Below are positions 19,503-28,661 of a stretch of DNA of 64,000 bases, piece after piece. The first letter of the stretch is position 1; every line of letters begins with the position of its first letter. The notes beneath the pieces are model-generated. The model saw nothing but the letters and a program-made list of their open reading frames with translations. It was not told the origin of the DNA and made no database searches. The position numbers were made by a program, and so were the translations under genes. Source of the stretch: Pseudomonas brassicacearum (GTDB lineage: Bacteria; Pseudomonadota; Gammaproteobacteria; Pseudomonadales; Pseudomonadaceae); contig NZ_CP007410.1 of NCBI RefSeq assembly GCF_000585995.1, positions 682,001 to 746,000 of the forward strand, written 5' to 3'.

Positions 19503-20578
19503 TGTTCACCTCGTTTCTTCAGCAGCCCGATCACGCCCTTGGGCAAGTACAGGGTCACCACGATGAACAGCGCACCGAGGAAGAACAGCCAGTACTCAGG
19601 GAAGGCCACGGTGAACCAACTCTTCATGCCATTGACCACGCCGGCCCCCAGCAGCGGCCCGATCAGCGTGCCGCGTCCGCCGAGGGCGACCCACACGGCG
19701 GCTTCGATGGAGTTGGTCGGGGACATTTCGCTGGGGTTGATGATGCCCACCTGCGGCACATACAACGCCCCGGCCAGGCCGCACAGCACCGCGCTCAATA
19801 CCCAGACGAACAGCTTGAAACCACGGGGATCGTAGCCGCAGAACATCAGGCGGTTTTCTGCATCGCGCAGGGCGGTCAACACCCGACCGAACTTGCTGCG
19901 AGCCAGGCGCAAGCCGATGAACAGGCTCGTCACCAGCAACAGCACGGTGGCCAGGAACAACACCGCCCGGGTGCCCGGCTCGGTGATGCCAAAGCCCAGG
20001 ATCGAGCGAAAGTTGGTGAAGCCGTTGTTGCCACCGAAGCCGGTTTCGTTGCGGAAGAACAGCAGCATTCCGGCGAAGGTCAGGGCCTGGGTCATGATCG
20101 AGAAATACACGCCTTTGATCCGCGAACGGAAGGCGAAGAAGCCGAACACCAGCGCCAGCAGCCCCGGCGCCAGCACCACCAGGCACATCGCCCAGAGGAA
20201 ACTGTCGGTGCCGGCCCAGTACCAGGGCAATTCGGTCCACGACAGGAACGTCATGAACGCCGGCAAGCCATCACCGGCGGCCTGGCGCATCAGGTACATG
20301 CCCATGGCATAGCCGCCGAGGGCGAAGAACAGGCCGTGACCCAGGGAGAGCAGCCCGGCGTAGCCCCAGACCAGGTCCAACGCCAGAGCGACGATGGCGT
20401 AGCAGAGGATCTTGCCCACCAGCGTCAGGGTATAAGCGGAGACGTGCAGCGGATTGTCCGCCGCCAACAGCGACAGCAGCGGCAGGCTCAGCAGCACCGC
20501 CAGGATCAGCGCGCCGATGGCGAGGGTGAGTTTGGGACCGGCCTTTTGCGTGGCCGTGAGCATCAGGGGCTGGTTCAT
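19499..20578 (-). CDS. urtC: Urea ABC transporter permease UrtC
   Basis: A 359-residue LivM-type permease with about ten hydrophobic segments. LVWGYAGLLSLGHGLFFALGGYAMGMYL and the cytoplasmic loop around RDAENRLMFCGYDP are the permease motifs. Its start overlaps the last base of urtB. Confidence 0.94.
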   Translation of the reverse strand: MNQPLMLTATQKAGPKLTLAIGALILAVLLSLPLLSLLAADNPLHVSAYTLTLVGKILCYAIVALALDLVWGYAGLLSLGHGLFFALGGYAMGMYLMRQAAGDGLPAFMTFLSWTELPWYWAGTDSFLWAMCLVVLAPGLLALVFGFFAFRSRIKGVYFSIMTQALTFAGMLLFFRNETGFGGNNGFTNFRSILGFGITEPGTRAVLFLATVLLLVTSLFIGLRLARSKFGRVLTALRDAENRLMFCGYDPRGFKLFVWVLSAVLCGLAGALYVPQVGIINPSEMSPTNSIEAAVWVALGGRGTLIGPLLGAGVVNGMKSWFTVAFPEYWLFFLGALFIVVTLYLPKGVIGLLKKRGEQ

Positions 20579-22080
20579 CAGTCGATTACCCGTCCTTTGA
20601 GCGCGAAGAGGCCTTGCGGACGCTTCTGGATGAACAGAATGATCAACGCCAGGATCAGGATCTTGCCCAGCACGGCGCCGATCTGCGGTTCGAGGATCTT
20701 GTTGGCGATGCCCAGGCCGAACGCAGCGAACACGCTACCGGCCAACTGGCCGACGCCGCCGAGTACCACCACCAGGAACGAATCGATGATGTAGCTCTGG
20801 CCCAGGTCCGGGCCGACGTTGCCGATCTGGCTCAGGGCCACGCCTCCGAGCCCGGCGATGCCCGAGCCGAGGCCGAAGGCGAGCATGTCCACGCGGCCAG
20901 TGGGCACGCCGCAGCAGGCGGCCATGTTGCGGTTCTGGGTCACGGCGCGCACGTTCAGGCCCAGGCGGGTCTTGTTCAGCAGCAGCCAGGTCAGCACCAC
21001 CACGAACAGTGCGAAGGCGATGATCACGATGCGGTTGTACGGCAGCACCAGGTTCGGCAACACCTGGATCCCGCCCGACAGCCAGGCCGGGTTGGCGACT
21101 TCGACGTTCTGCGCGCCGAACACCAGGCGCACCAGCTGGATCAGCATCAGGCTGATGCCCCAGGTGGCGAGCAGGGTTTCCAATGGGCGTCCGTAGAGGT
21201 GGCGGATCACCGTGCGCTCCAAGGCCATGCCGATGGCGGCGGTGATGAAGAAGGCCACCGGCAGGGCGATCAGCGGGTAGAACTCGATGGCGTTCGGGGC
21301 GAAGCGCTGGAACAGCAGCTGCACCACATACGTGGAATAGGCGCCCAGCATGAGCATCTCGCCGTGGGCCATGTTGATCACCCCCAGCAGGCCGAAGGTA
21401 ATCGCCAGGCCGAGGGCGGCGAGCAGCAGGATCGAACCCAGGGACATGCCGCTGAAGGCTTGGCCCAGCAGCTCGCCCACCAGGAGTTTGCGTTTGACTT
21501 GGGCGAGGCTGGTTTCGGCGGCCGTGCGCACGTTGGCATCGGTTTCGACGCCGGGCTCGAGCAGGCCTTCGAGACGGGTGCGGGCCAGTGGGTCGCCGGT
21601 TTCACCCAGCAACCGGACAGCGGCTAGGCGCACGCTCGGGTTGGCGTCCACCAGTTGCAGGTTCGCCAGGGCCAGGCTCAGGGCGGCATGCACGTCTTCG
21701 TCCTGCTCGCCGGCCAGTTGCCGGTCGAGAAACGCCAGTTGGGCCGGACGGGCACTTTTTTGCAGCTGCTGCGCGGCGCCCAGGCGTACGCGGGCATCGA
21801 CGGCCAGCAGTTGATGGCTGGCGAGGGCGGTTTCGATCAACCCGCGCAAGCGGTTATTCAGGCGCAGGGTCTTGGGCTGGCCGTCGACGGTCAACTGGCC
21901 TTGCTGCAAGGCGTTGATCAGTTCGACACGTTCCGGCTCAGGCTGCGCGGCCCAGGTCTCCAGCAGCTTGGCTTGCTGGGTCGGGTTGGCGGCGACGAAG
22001 TCTTCGGCGTCACCAGCGTGGGCCTCCAGTGGCAACAGCAGCACCAGGGCGAGGATGAGGCGGTAAAGGGCGGTGGGCAT
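20578..22080 (-). CDS. urtB: Urea ABC transporter permease UrtB
   Basis: A 500-residue LivH-type permease. Residues 1-22 form a signal peptide, and ~25-200 form a periplasmic helical region with HEAT-like repeats (ALSLALANLQLVDANPSVRLAAVRLLGE). The membrane part starts near residue 208, with GVINMAHGEMLMLGAYSTYV. The periplasmic extension is a normal feature of this UrtB subfamily and probably contacts the binding protein. It is separated from urtA by 158 bp containing a REP doublet. Confidence 0.93.
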   Translation of the reverse strand: MPTALYRLILALVLLLPLEAHAGDAEDFVAANPTQQAKLLETWAAQPEPERVELINALQQGQLTVDGQPKTLRLNNRLRGLIETALASHQLLAVDARVRLGAAQQLQKSARPAQLAFLDRQLAGEQDEDVHAALSLALANLQLVDANPSVRLAAVRLLGETGDPLARTRLEGLLEPGVETDANVRTAAETSLAQVKRKLLVGELLGQAFSGMSLGSILLLAALGLAITFGLLGVINMAHGEMLMLGAYSTYVVQLLFQRFAPNAIEFYPLIALPVAFFITAAIGMALERTVIRHLYGRPLETLLATWGISLMLIQLVRLVFGAQNVEVANPAWLSGGIQVLPNLVLPYNRIVIIAFALFVVVLTWLLLNKTRLGLNVRAVTQNRNMAACCGVPTGRVDMLAFGLGSGIAGLGGVALSQIGNVGPDLGQSYIIDSFLVVVLGGVGQLAGSVFAAFGLGIANKILEPQIGAVLGKILILALIILFIQKRPQGLFALKGRVID

Positions 22081-22105
22081 ATGCTAGGCCTTGCACAGTG
22101 CTTTT

Positions 22106-22194
22106 TGTGGGAGCGAGCTTGCTCGCGATGGCGGTGTGTCAGTCACTGTTCTCCTGGCTGATCCACCGCCATCGCGAGCAAGCTCGCTCCCACA
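22106..22194. repeat. Paired REP palindromes (GTGGGAGCGAGC class) between urtA and urtB
   Basis: Inverted doublet placed after the urtA stop. In binding-protein transporters such a hairpin often sits here and could stabilise the upstream, highly expressed binding-protein message. Confidence 0.9.
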
Positions 22195-22238
22195 AGGGTT
22201 GTGTGTCGGCCCGGGGATTGGGGCCGACACCCATGGGC

Positions 22239-23504
22239 TCAGTTGCTCTTCACCGCATAGTCAGGCTTCTTGTCGTTGCCGGCGATGAACGGGCTCCACG
22301 GCTGGGCGCGGATCGGGCCTTCGGTCTGCCAGACCACGTTGAACTGACCGTCGGCCTGGATCTCGCCGATCATCACCGGCTTGTGCAGGTGGTGGTTGGT
22401 CTTGTCCATGGTCAGGGTGTAGCCCGACGGTGCGGCGAAGGTCTGGCCGGCCAGGGCTTCGCGGACTTTGTCGACGTCGGTGGACTTGGCTTTTTCCACC
22501 GCTTGCGCCCACATGTGGATGCCGACGTAAGTGGCCTCCATCGGGTCGTTGGTCACCGCTTTGTCGGCGCCCGGCAGGTTCTTGGCTTTGGCGTAGGCTT
22601 TCCAGGAATCGACGAATTTCTTGTTTGCCGGGTTATCCACGGACTCGAAGTAGTTCCACGCCGCCAGGTTGCCCACCAGCGGTTTGGTGTCGATGCCGCG
22701 CAGTTCTTCTTCGCCCACCGAGAAGGCCACGACCGGTACGTCGGTGGCTTTCAGGCCCTGGTTCGCCAGTTCTTTATAGAACGGCACGTTGGAGTCGCCG
22801 TTGACCGTGGAGATGACGGCGGTCTTGCCACCGGCCGAGAATTTCTTGATGTTGGCCACGATGGTCTGGTAATCGCTGTGGCCGAACGGGGTGTAGACCT
22901 CTTCGATGTCCTTGTCCGCCACGCCTTTGGAGTGCAGGAACGAGCGCAGGATTTTGTTGGTGGTGCGTGGGTAGACGTAGTCGGTGCCCAGCAGGAAATA
23001 GCGCTTGGCACTGCCGCCTTCTTCGCTCATCAGGTATTCCACCGCCGGAATCGCCTGTTGGTTCGGAGCCGCGCCGGTGTAGAAGACGTTCGGCGACATC
23101 TCTTCGCCTTCGTATTGCACCGGGTAGAACAGCAGGCCGTTGAGTTCTTCGAACACCGGCAACACGGATTTACGCGACACCGATGTCCAGCAGCCGAACA
23201 CCACGGCGACCTTGTCCTGGGTCAGCAGCTGACGGCCCTTTTCGGCGAACAGCGGCCAGTTCGACGCGGGGTCGACGACCACGGCTTCGAGCTTCTTGCC
23301 GTTGACCCCGCCCTTGGCGTTGATCTCGTCGATGGTCATCAGCGCCATGTCCTTGAGGGACGTCTCGGAGATCGCCATGGTGCCGGACAGCGAATGCAGG
23401 ATGCCGACCTTGATGGTCTCGGCGGCCTGGACGGTCCAGGCCATGCCCATCGCGGCAATGCTTGCCGAGAGTGTAAAAGCCTTGATCAAGCTACGACGCT
23501 TCAT
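22239..23504 (-). CDS. urtA: Urea ABC transporter substrate-binding protein UrtA
   Basis: A 421-residue periplasmic binding protein of the amide-urea branch. The N terminus MKRRSLIKAFTLSASIAAM resembles a Tat-type signal. Mature sequence IKVGILHSLSGTMAISE and VAVVFGCWTSVSRKSVLPV are UrtA signatures. First gene of urtABCDE-ureDA-GNATs-ureBC, with a sigma-54-like promoter upstream. Confidence 0.95.
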   Translation of the reverse strand: MKRRSLIKAFTLSASIAAMGMAWTVQAAETIKVGILHSLSGTMAISETSLKDMALMTIDEINAKGGVNGKKLEAVVVDPASNWPLFAEKGRQLLTQDKVAVVFGCWTSVSRKSVLPVFEELNGLLFYPVQYEGEEMSPNVFYTGAAPNQQAIPAVEYLMSEEGGSAKRYFLLGTDYVYPRTTNKILRSFLHSKGVADKDIEEVYTPFGHSDYQTIVANIKKFSAGGKTAVISTVNGDSNVPFYKELANQGLKATDVPVVAFSVGEEELRGIDTKPLVGNLAAWNYFESVDNPANKKFVDSWKAYAKAKNLPGADKAVTNDPMEATYVGIHMWAQAVEKAKSTDVDKVREALAGQTFAAPSGYTLTMDKTNHHLHKPVMIGEIQADGQFNVVWQTEGPIRAQPWSPFIAGNDKKPDYAVKSN

Positions 23505-23568
23505 TGTGCGATCTCCGTGGACTTATGAGTTTTTTTCGAGGGCAGATGCAAACGCTGAAGGCGCTTTT

Positions 23569-23582
23569 GCAAGGGGTGTGCC
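23569..23582 (-). promoter_or_regulatory. Putative sigma-54 (-24/-12) promoter for the urt-ure operon
   Basis: The minus strand reads GGCACACCCCTTGC, matching the core of the -24/-12 consensus (GGCAC-N5-TTGC) with the required ten bases between GG and GC. Transcription would start about 50 bp before urtA. Further upstream (23635-23690) there are several GGTGC/GCACC half-sites that could bind NtrC, but no clean NtrC palindrome was seen. Confidence 0.7.
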
Positions 23583-23722
23583 CGGTCGGAAAAAAGCCCG
23601 GAAACAGGGAAGTGGCGAGGAGGGGAGGAAGGGCGGTGCACCATGAGTGATCGCGATTCGGGGGCTGGTGCGATGGGGTGCGCCGCATTGGGGCGCCGAT
23701 GTCACGGTCGCCAACGATCAAC

Positions 23723-23811
23723 TGTGGGAGCGAGCTTGCTCGCGATAGCTGTTTGTCTGCCACATCAATGCTGGATGGGCTGACGCCATCGCGAGCAAGC
23801 TCGCTCCCACA
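23723..23811. repeat. Paired REP palindromes (GTGGGAGCGAGC class)
   Basis: Inverted doublet in the 381-bp gap between the PepSY gene and urtA. Apart from this and the urtA promoter region, nothing else is seen in the gap. Confidence 0.9.
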
Positions 23812-23885
23812 GGGGGCCGGGGTCTGCGCTTAGATGGCGGGCGCGATAGTAGAGCGTTCGCGCCGCCTTGCGTTAGTGCACTGTC

Positions 23886-25265
23886 TCAGCTTGAAGATGA
23901 GGCCACTTCAGGCTCGCGATTGAAGCGGATCAGCAGCCGATCCAACAACCACACCACCACCAGCGACGCCCCCACCAACGGAAACACCACCGCCAGGGCC
24001 AGCATGATGAACACCCCGGTTTTCCAGGTCGGCAAGTCGTGACGCAGCGGCGGTACGCCGAACTTGCCCTGGGGCCGGCGCTTCCACCAGATCACCAGGC
24101 CACTCACGGCGCTGAGCAGGATCATCAGGCAAATCAGCAGCACGATGATCTGGTTCAGCGGGCCGAACATCTTGCCTTCATGCAGCATCACGCCGGTTTC
24201 GGTGGCGCGGGCGACGAGGCTGTAATGCGCCCAGCGTACGTCGGCCAGGACTTTGCCGGTGTATTGGTCCACGTGCAGGGTCGCGTCGTTGCGCGGGTCA
24301 TCGGCGAACACGGCGACGGTGAACACACCGGTGGACGTGGTTGGCAGGGTGATGCTGTAGCCGGGTGTGACCTGGCGTTCGGTGGCGATGTCCCGCACGG
24401 CTTGCAGGCTGACGGTCGGGGCGGCGGGGCCTTCGTGCATGCCACCTTGGCCCATGTGCTCGGCATGGTCGCCGGACATCGGCATCGGCGTATTTTCCAC
24501 GGCCCAGGGCACGGTCTGGCGGTGGGCGTTGTTGAGGCTGCCGGCCTCGACGTCGGACTTGGGTACGTCGTTCCACATCGCCGCCGGGAAGCGGTTCCAG
24601 AGGTTGGCGTATTGCTTGCCCCAGAAGCCGGTCCAGGTCATGCCGCTGAGCAGCATCACCAGCAGCAATGCCGCACCCCAGAAGCCGACGACCACATGGA
24701 GATCGCGCCAGAACACACGACCGCGAGCACTCCAGCGTGGCCACAGCACCCCGGCCGACGATGGCCCGCGCGGCCACCACAGGAACAGCCCCGACACCAC
24801 CAGCACCACGCCCCAACCGGCGACCATCTCCACCAGCCGGTCACCGACGGTGCCGATCAGCAGCTCGCCGTGTATGGCCCGAGCCATGGCTTGCAGGTTG
24901 TTCTTCGCGTCCTGTTCGCCGAGGACGTCGCCGTGGTACGGGTCGATGAACACGTTCAGTTCCCGACCTTTGTCGATGACCACGAACTGTGCACTGCGCT
25001 CGGCGTTGACCGGCGGCAGGTACTGTTTGACCTGGCCTTCGGGGTAGGCCTGGCGGACCTTATCGAGCAAGTCGTCCGCCGCCAGGGTGTGATGCCCGGC
25101 GGGCACGTTCAGCAGGCTGCCGTACATCAGTGGATCGAGCTGTGGCTTGAACAGGTAGATGATGCCGGTCAGGGCCAGCATCACCATGAACGGCGCCACG
25201 AACAGCCCGGCATAAAAATGCCAGCGCCAGGCCAGGTTGTAGAAGTTGGGTTTCGGTTGGCTCAT
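23886..25265 (-). CDS. PepSY-associated transmembrane protein of the copper cluster
   Basis: A 459-residue membrane protein with four main helices: one near residue 20 (FYAGLFVAPFMVMLALTGIIYL), two mid-protein and one near the C terminus. It has the paired W-R/H-x-Y..G and SG-x-W motifs of PepSY_TM proteins. A periplasmic loop is rich in Met and His (PMPMSGDHAEHMGQGGMHEG). Such proteins often accompany TonB receptors and are thought to reduce or handle metal at the inner membrane. It lies downstream of the OprC-type gene on the same strand. ATG 25265 has GGAG upstream; an alternative at 25286 exists. Confidence 0.82.
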   Translation of the reverse strand: MSQPKPNFYNLAWRWHFYAGLFVAPFMVMLALTGIIYLFKPQLDPLMYGSLLNVPAGHHTLAADDLLDKVRQAYPEGQVKQYLPPVNAERSAQFVVIDKGRELNVFIDPYHGDVLGEQDAKNNLQAMARAIHGELLIGTVGDRLVEMVAGWGVVLVVSGLFLWWPRGPSSAGVLWPRWSARGRVFWRDLHVVVGFWGAALLLVMLLSGMTWTGFWGKQYANLWNRFPAAMWNDVPKSDVEAGSLNNAHRQTVPWAVENTPMPMSGDHAEHMGQGGMHEGPAAPTVSLQAVRDIATERQVTPGYSITLPTTSTGVFTVAVFADDPRNDATLHVDQYTGKVLADVRWAHYSLVARATETGVMLHEGKMFGPLNQIIVLLICLMILLSAVSGLVIWWKRRPQGKFGVPPLRHDLPTWKTGVFIMLALAVVFPLVGASLVVVWLLDRLLIRFNREPEVASSSS

Positions 25266-25342
25266 CAGAAGCGCTCCGCAGGGCAAATGTGATCGTTATG
25301 TTTTTTGGCGGTTTCAGCAAAACCTTGATTGAACACAGACCC

Positions 25343-25437
25343 TGTGGCGAGGGAGCTTGCTCCCGCTGGGCTGCGCAGCAGACCTTCTTTTAATGCGGTC
25401 GCTACGCAACCGAGCGGGAGCAAGCTCCCTCGCCACG
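25343..25437. repeat. Paired palindromes (GTGGCGAGGGAGC class)
   Basis: Inverted doublet filling the gap between the oprC-like gene and the PepSY gene, with an inner TGCGCAGCA/TGCTACGCA-type box. Confidence 0.88.
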
Positions 25438-25469
25438 GGGTTGGGTGTCAGGCCTTGCCTGCGATGGTG

Positions 25470-27596
25470 TTAGAAACTCATATCCACCTTGGTCCAGAGC
25501 GTGCGCCCCGGTTCGTTGATGGCTTGCGGGTCGCTCGCCGGGTAGCCGAACCCGGCGTTGCCGGCCAGGTTCAGGTGCTCGGCGTAGGCTTTGCCAAACA
25601 GGTTGTCGACGCCGCTGCTGACCTTCCAGTGTTTGTTGATGCGGTAGGCGCCGTTGAGTGAGAACACTCCGAACCCCGAGCTTGTACCGTAGTCCTTGCC
25701 CACCACGTTGCCCTTGTTTTCATCGACGCGGTGTTGTGCCGCCACCACACGCCACAGGGCGCCGGCGCTCCAGCGGTCTTCGCTGTAGGTCAGGCCCAGG
25801 CGGGCGTCCAGTGGCGGCATTTGCGCCAGGGCGCTACCGTCGCTGCTGTTTTTGCCCCACGCATAGGCCAGGGTCGCATCGGCCTTCCAGTGTTCGGTCA
25901 GCTTGTAGGCCGCGCCCAGTTCACCGCCCATGATCCGCGCATCGATGTTCTCGGCCCGGGAAGTGGTGCCCATCATGCCGGGGGTGTAATCGAACAGGAT
26001 GTAGTCGCGGACCTGCCCGACATAACCCGACGCCCAGGCTTCGAGGGCTTCGGTCTTGTACTGCAGGCCGAAGTCGAGCTGAGTGGTTTTCTCCGGCTTG
26101 ATCGAGTCGAAGGCATTCAGCGAGCCGCTGGGGCCGGCGTTCGGCGAGAACAGCTCCCAGTAGTCCGGAAAACGCTGCGCGTGTCCCAAGCCTGCATACA
26201 ACGTGGTGGGGCTGTCGGCCAGGTCGTGTTCGTAGCGGAGGAAACCGCTGGGCAGCGTGTCGGCGCGGGTCTCGCCGGCGGTGGGATTGGGGCGGGCCGA
26301 CATGCCGGAACCGATGCTCTGGCGGTAGTCCTTGGCCGAGGCCCGGTCGAGCCGGGCGCCGGTAATCACTCTGTCGCGATCAGCGGCGTACCAGGTCAAT
26401 TCGCTGAAGACGCCGTAATTGTGGAAGTCGGCGTCCTTGGTGTATGGCAGGTTCTTGTAGGTGTCGATCCCCATGCTGCTGCGTTGACGGTGTTCGTTGG
26501 TCTGGGCGTCCAGGCCGCTGATCAATTGCACATCGGCCCAGCGCCAGGTGGCCTTGAGGCGCGCGCCCAAGGTGCGGCGGTCGACGTTGGAGGCCATGGG
26601 TCCGGCCATCATCCCGGTGCCGGACGGCGTGCGCAGCGTGTAGTTGTCCATCACATGGTCGGCGTAATTGTAGTAAACCTGGGCCTCGACCTTATCCAAC
26701 ACCTCACCTATGTTCGACTGCTCGAAACGCAGCCCGAGGCTTTCACGCTTGAACTGCGAGCCGTCCATGCTGCGCCCGGCATAGCGCGCTTCACCGTCGC
26801 CCTTGCCGGCCGTCAGTTCCAGCAGGGTGTCGGCGTCCGGGGTCCAGCCGAGGGTCACGTCGCCGTTCCACTTGTCGTAGCGCGACGGCACGGTGTCGTT
26901 GTTGCCGTCGCGGTAATCGTCCGAGTGGGCGGTGTTGCCGATCACCCGTACATAGCCCAGCGACCCACCGGCGGCGGCATCCACCACTTTGTCGAAACGG
27001 CCGTTGGAACCAGCCAGCACACTGGCATTGACCCGGGTGCCCAGTTCACCGAACTGTTCCGGTTCGCGCTCGAACAGCACGGTTCCCGCCGATGCGCCGG
27101 GACCCCAGAGCACAGTTTGCGGGCCCTTGATGACGGTGAGCTTGTCGTAGGTTTCCGGCGAGATGTAGGACGTCGGTGCGTCCATCCGCCCCGGGCAGGC
27201 ACCCAGCAGCATGCTGCCATTGGTGAGGATGTTCAGCCGCGAGCCGAACATGCCTCGCAGCACCGGATCGCCATTGGTACCGCCGTTGCGTACCAGGGCA
27301 AAGCCGGGAATGGTCTTGAGGTAGTCGCCGCCATCACTGGCGGGCACCGGTTGGCGCGGGTCCTTGGGGTTGGTGACAACGGTCAGGGGTGAACTGGGGG
27401 CGATGGCGGTGATGACCGTCGGGCTCAGTTCTTCGACTTGGTTCTCGTGATGCTCGTGCTCATCGGCGAGTGCGTAGGGTGTAAGCAGCAAACCGCACAG
27501 TGCGGCGACGGTGTGACGCAAACGAACCCGGGGCTCGCTCGGGGGGCAGCTAACCTGGGCAGTGCCCAAAGCGATGCCGGCAGAAAACCTGGACAT
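25470..27596 (-). CDS. oprC: TonB-dependent copper receptor, OprC/NosA type
   Basis: A 708-residue outer-membrane barrel with an N-terminal signal, a His-rich mature start (DEHEHHENQ), a plug domain to about residue 180 and a C-terminal strand ending WTKVDMSF. Copper ligands described for OprC can be placed: the C-x-x-x-M pair (C134, M138 in ACPGRMD) and H-x-M (H314, M316 in DHVMDN). It imports copper across the outer membrane. It is embedded between DUF2946 and PCuAC genes upstream and PepSY downstream. Confidence 0.93.
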   Translation of the reverse strand: MSRFSAGIALGTAQVSCPPSEPRVRLRHTVAALCGLLLTPYALADEHEHHENQVEELSPTVITAIAPSSPLTVVTNPKDPRQPVPASDGGDYLKTIPGFALVRNGGTNGDPVLRGMFGSRLNILTNGSMLLGACPGRMDAPTSYISPETYDKLTVIKGPQTVLWGPGASAGTVLFEREPEQFGELGTRVNASVLAGSNGRFDKVVDAAAGGSLGYVRVIGNTAHSDDYRDGNNDTVPSRYDKWNGDVTLGWTPDADTLLELTAGKGDGEARYAGRSMDGSQFKRESLGLRFEQSNIGEVLDKVEAQVYYNYADHVMDNYTLRTPSGTGMMAGPMASNVDRRTLGARLKATWRWADVQLISGLDAQTNEHRQRSSMGIDTYKNLPYTKDADFHNYGVFSELTWYAADRDRVITGARLDRASAKDYRQSIGSGMSARPNPTAGETRADTLPSGFLRYEHDLADSPTTLYAGLGHAQRFPDYWELFSPNAGPSGSLNAFDSIKPEKTTQLDFGLQYKTEALEAWASGYVGQVRDYILFDYTPGMMGTTSRAENIDARIMGGELGAAYKLTEHWKADATLAYAWGKNSSDGSALAQMPPLDARLGLTYSEDRWSAGALWRVVAAQHRVDENKGNVVGKDYGTSSGFGVFSLNGAYRINKHWKVSSGVDNLFGKAYAEHLNLAGNAGFGYPASDPQAINEPGRTLWTKVDMSF

Positions 27597-27679
27597 GATG
27601 ATTCCATCGAACAGACGTAAACGACACGGTCGGGCAGCCTGGGGCTGTCTTGTGCGACCGGGTGAGGTAAGTGTCGGGT

Positions 27680-28123
27680 TTACGCGGCGAAGGGCGGTGC
27701 GCGGGTGCGGGCACCCGGGAAGAACGCTGGCCGGGCATGGCCCAGGCGCGGGGAGGGGCTGGTGTAGGTGTTGGCGAGCGGTGTATCGAAGGCGGTGAAG
27801 CTATGGCCGCCCGTCAGTGCCGGACAGTTGAACAGCAGGCTGCAATAGCCGCATTTTTCCCACAGTGCGTGATGCTCGCTCTGGGGCGGGCAATGTTCGG
27901 CGGCTGGCGCCTCATGCGCGGCGTGGGCTCCCGCCGGCATGTCCATGCTCATGTCCATCGACATGTTCATGCTCACGGACATGCGCTGATCCATCGGCAT
28001 CGACTGAGAAATCAGTGGGCCGATAAAGATCATCAACATGGCGAACAGGCTGAGCCAACTGCCGCCTGCCAGGCTCAGGGGCTGGCGGCGGGGCATGGCG
28101 GACCTGTTGCGAGGAAGACCCAT
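27680..28123 (-). CDS. DUF2946 family protein with Met/His-rich segment
   Basis: A 147-residue protein. One N-terminal hydrophobic helix (LSLFAMLMIFIGPLIS) precedes a methionine-rich stretch (about residues 42-62, repeated M-S-M/D-M), then HAAHEAP, EHCPPQSEHH and the family motif CGYCSLLFNCP. DUF2946 proteins travel with copper genes, and the Met and His content suggests copper binding. Function is not proven. It is followed by oprC. Confidence 0.8.
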   Translation of the reverse strand: MGLPRNRSAMPRRQPLSLAGGSWLSLFAMLMIFIGPLISQSMPMDQRMSVSMNMSMDMSMDMPAGAHAAHEAPAAEHCPPQSEHHALWEKCGYCSLLFNCPALTGGHSFTAFDTPLANTYTSPSPRLGHARPAFFPGARTRAPPFAA

Positions 28124-28135
28124 GGGAAGGCGCTA

Positions 28136-28615
28136 TCAGTGCATGTGCATTTGGGTTTTGCTGCCGTCGGGGGCTTTTTTCTGCACCGCAACGTCGACGG
28201 TGACATCCCCGGCTTTTTCAAAATGCAGCGTCATGGAGAAGCGTTTGCCGTCGCTCAGCAGGCTGCGGTCCTTCAGCTCCAGCAGCATCACGTGATACGC
28301 CATCGGCGCGAACGTGACGGTTGCACCAGGGGCGATATCCACGACGGGCACCGGTTGCATTTTCATCAGGTCGTTTTGCATCACATGCTCGTGGAGCTCG
28401 GCCTTGCCGGCAATCGGTGTGTCGACGCTGAGCAATTTATCGGCGGTGCTGCCGCCGTTATGAATCACGAAATATGCGGCCACGGTCGGCGCGTTGGGCG
28501 GTAACTCTTGAGACCACGGATGGGCAATCTCAAGCTCGCCCACCTTGTATTGGTGCGCTTGGGCGAAGCCGACGGGAAGCAGAAGGGCAGCCAGCAGGAT
28601 GAGTCTGTTCAACAT
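28136..28615 (-). CDS. PCu(A)C-type periplasmic copper chaperone
   Basis: A 159-residue exported protein. The signal peptide ends GFAQA, followed by a cupredoxin-like domain with the metal signature H..M-x(about 21)-H-x-M, seen as ELHEHVMQNDLMKMQPV ... PMAYHVMLLELK. The tail ends HMHMH. PCuAC proteins carry Cu(I) to cytochrome oxidase or other periplasmic targets. The start at 28615 has TGGAGAA eight bases upstream; a much longer frame to 29050 overlaps the next gene and is spurious. Confidence 0.9.
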   Translation of the reverse strand: MLNRLILLAALLLPVGFAQAHQYKVGELEIAHPWSQELPPNAPTVAAYFVIHNGGSTADKLLSVDTPIAGKAELHEHVMQNDLMKMQPVPVVDIAPGATVTFAPMAYHVMLLELKDRSLLSDGKRFSMTLHFEKAGDVTVDVAVQKKAPDGSKTQMHMH

Positions 28616-28661
28616 GGGTGATTCTCCAGAACGATTCAGGCGCAGATGTGTGCGGAACGAA

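Noticed and set aside
17856..19835. 659-codon plus-strand open frame opposite urtE and urtD
   Set aside because: Shadow of two clear ABC ATPase genes with intact motifs on the other strand.
24039..27392. Long plus-strand frames opposite the PepSY and OprC genes
   Set aside because: Antisense shadows; low-complexity composition with no recognisable domain.
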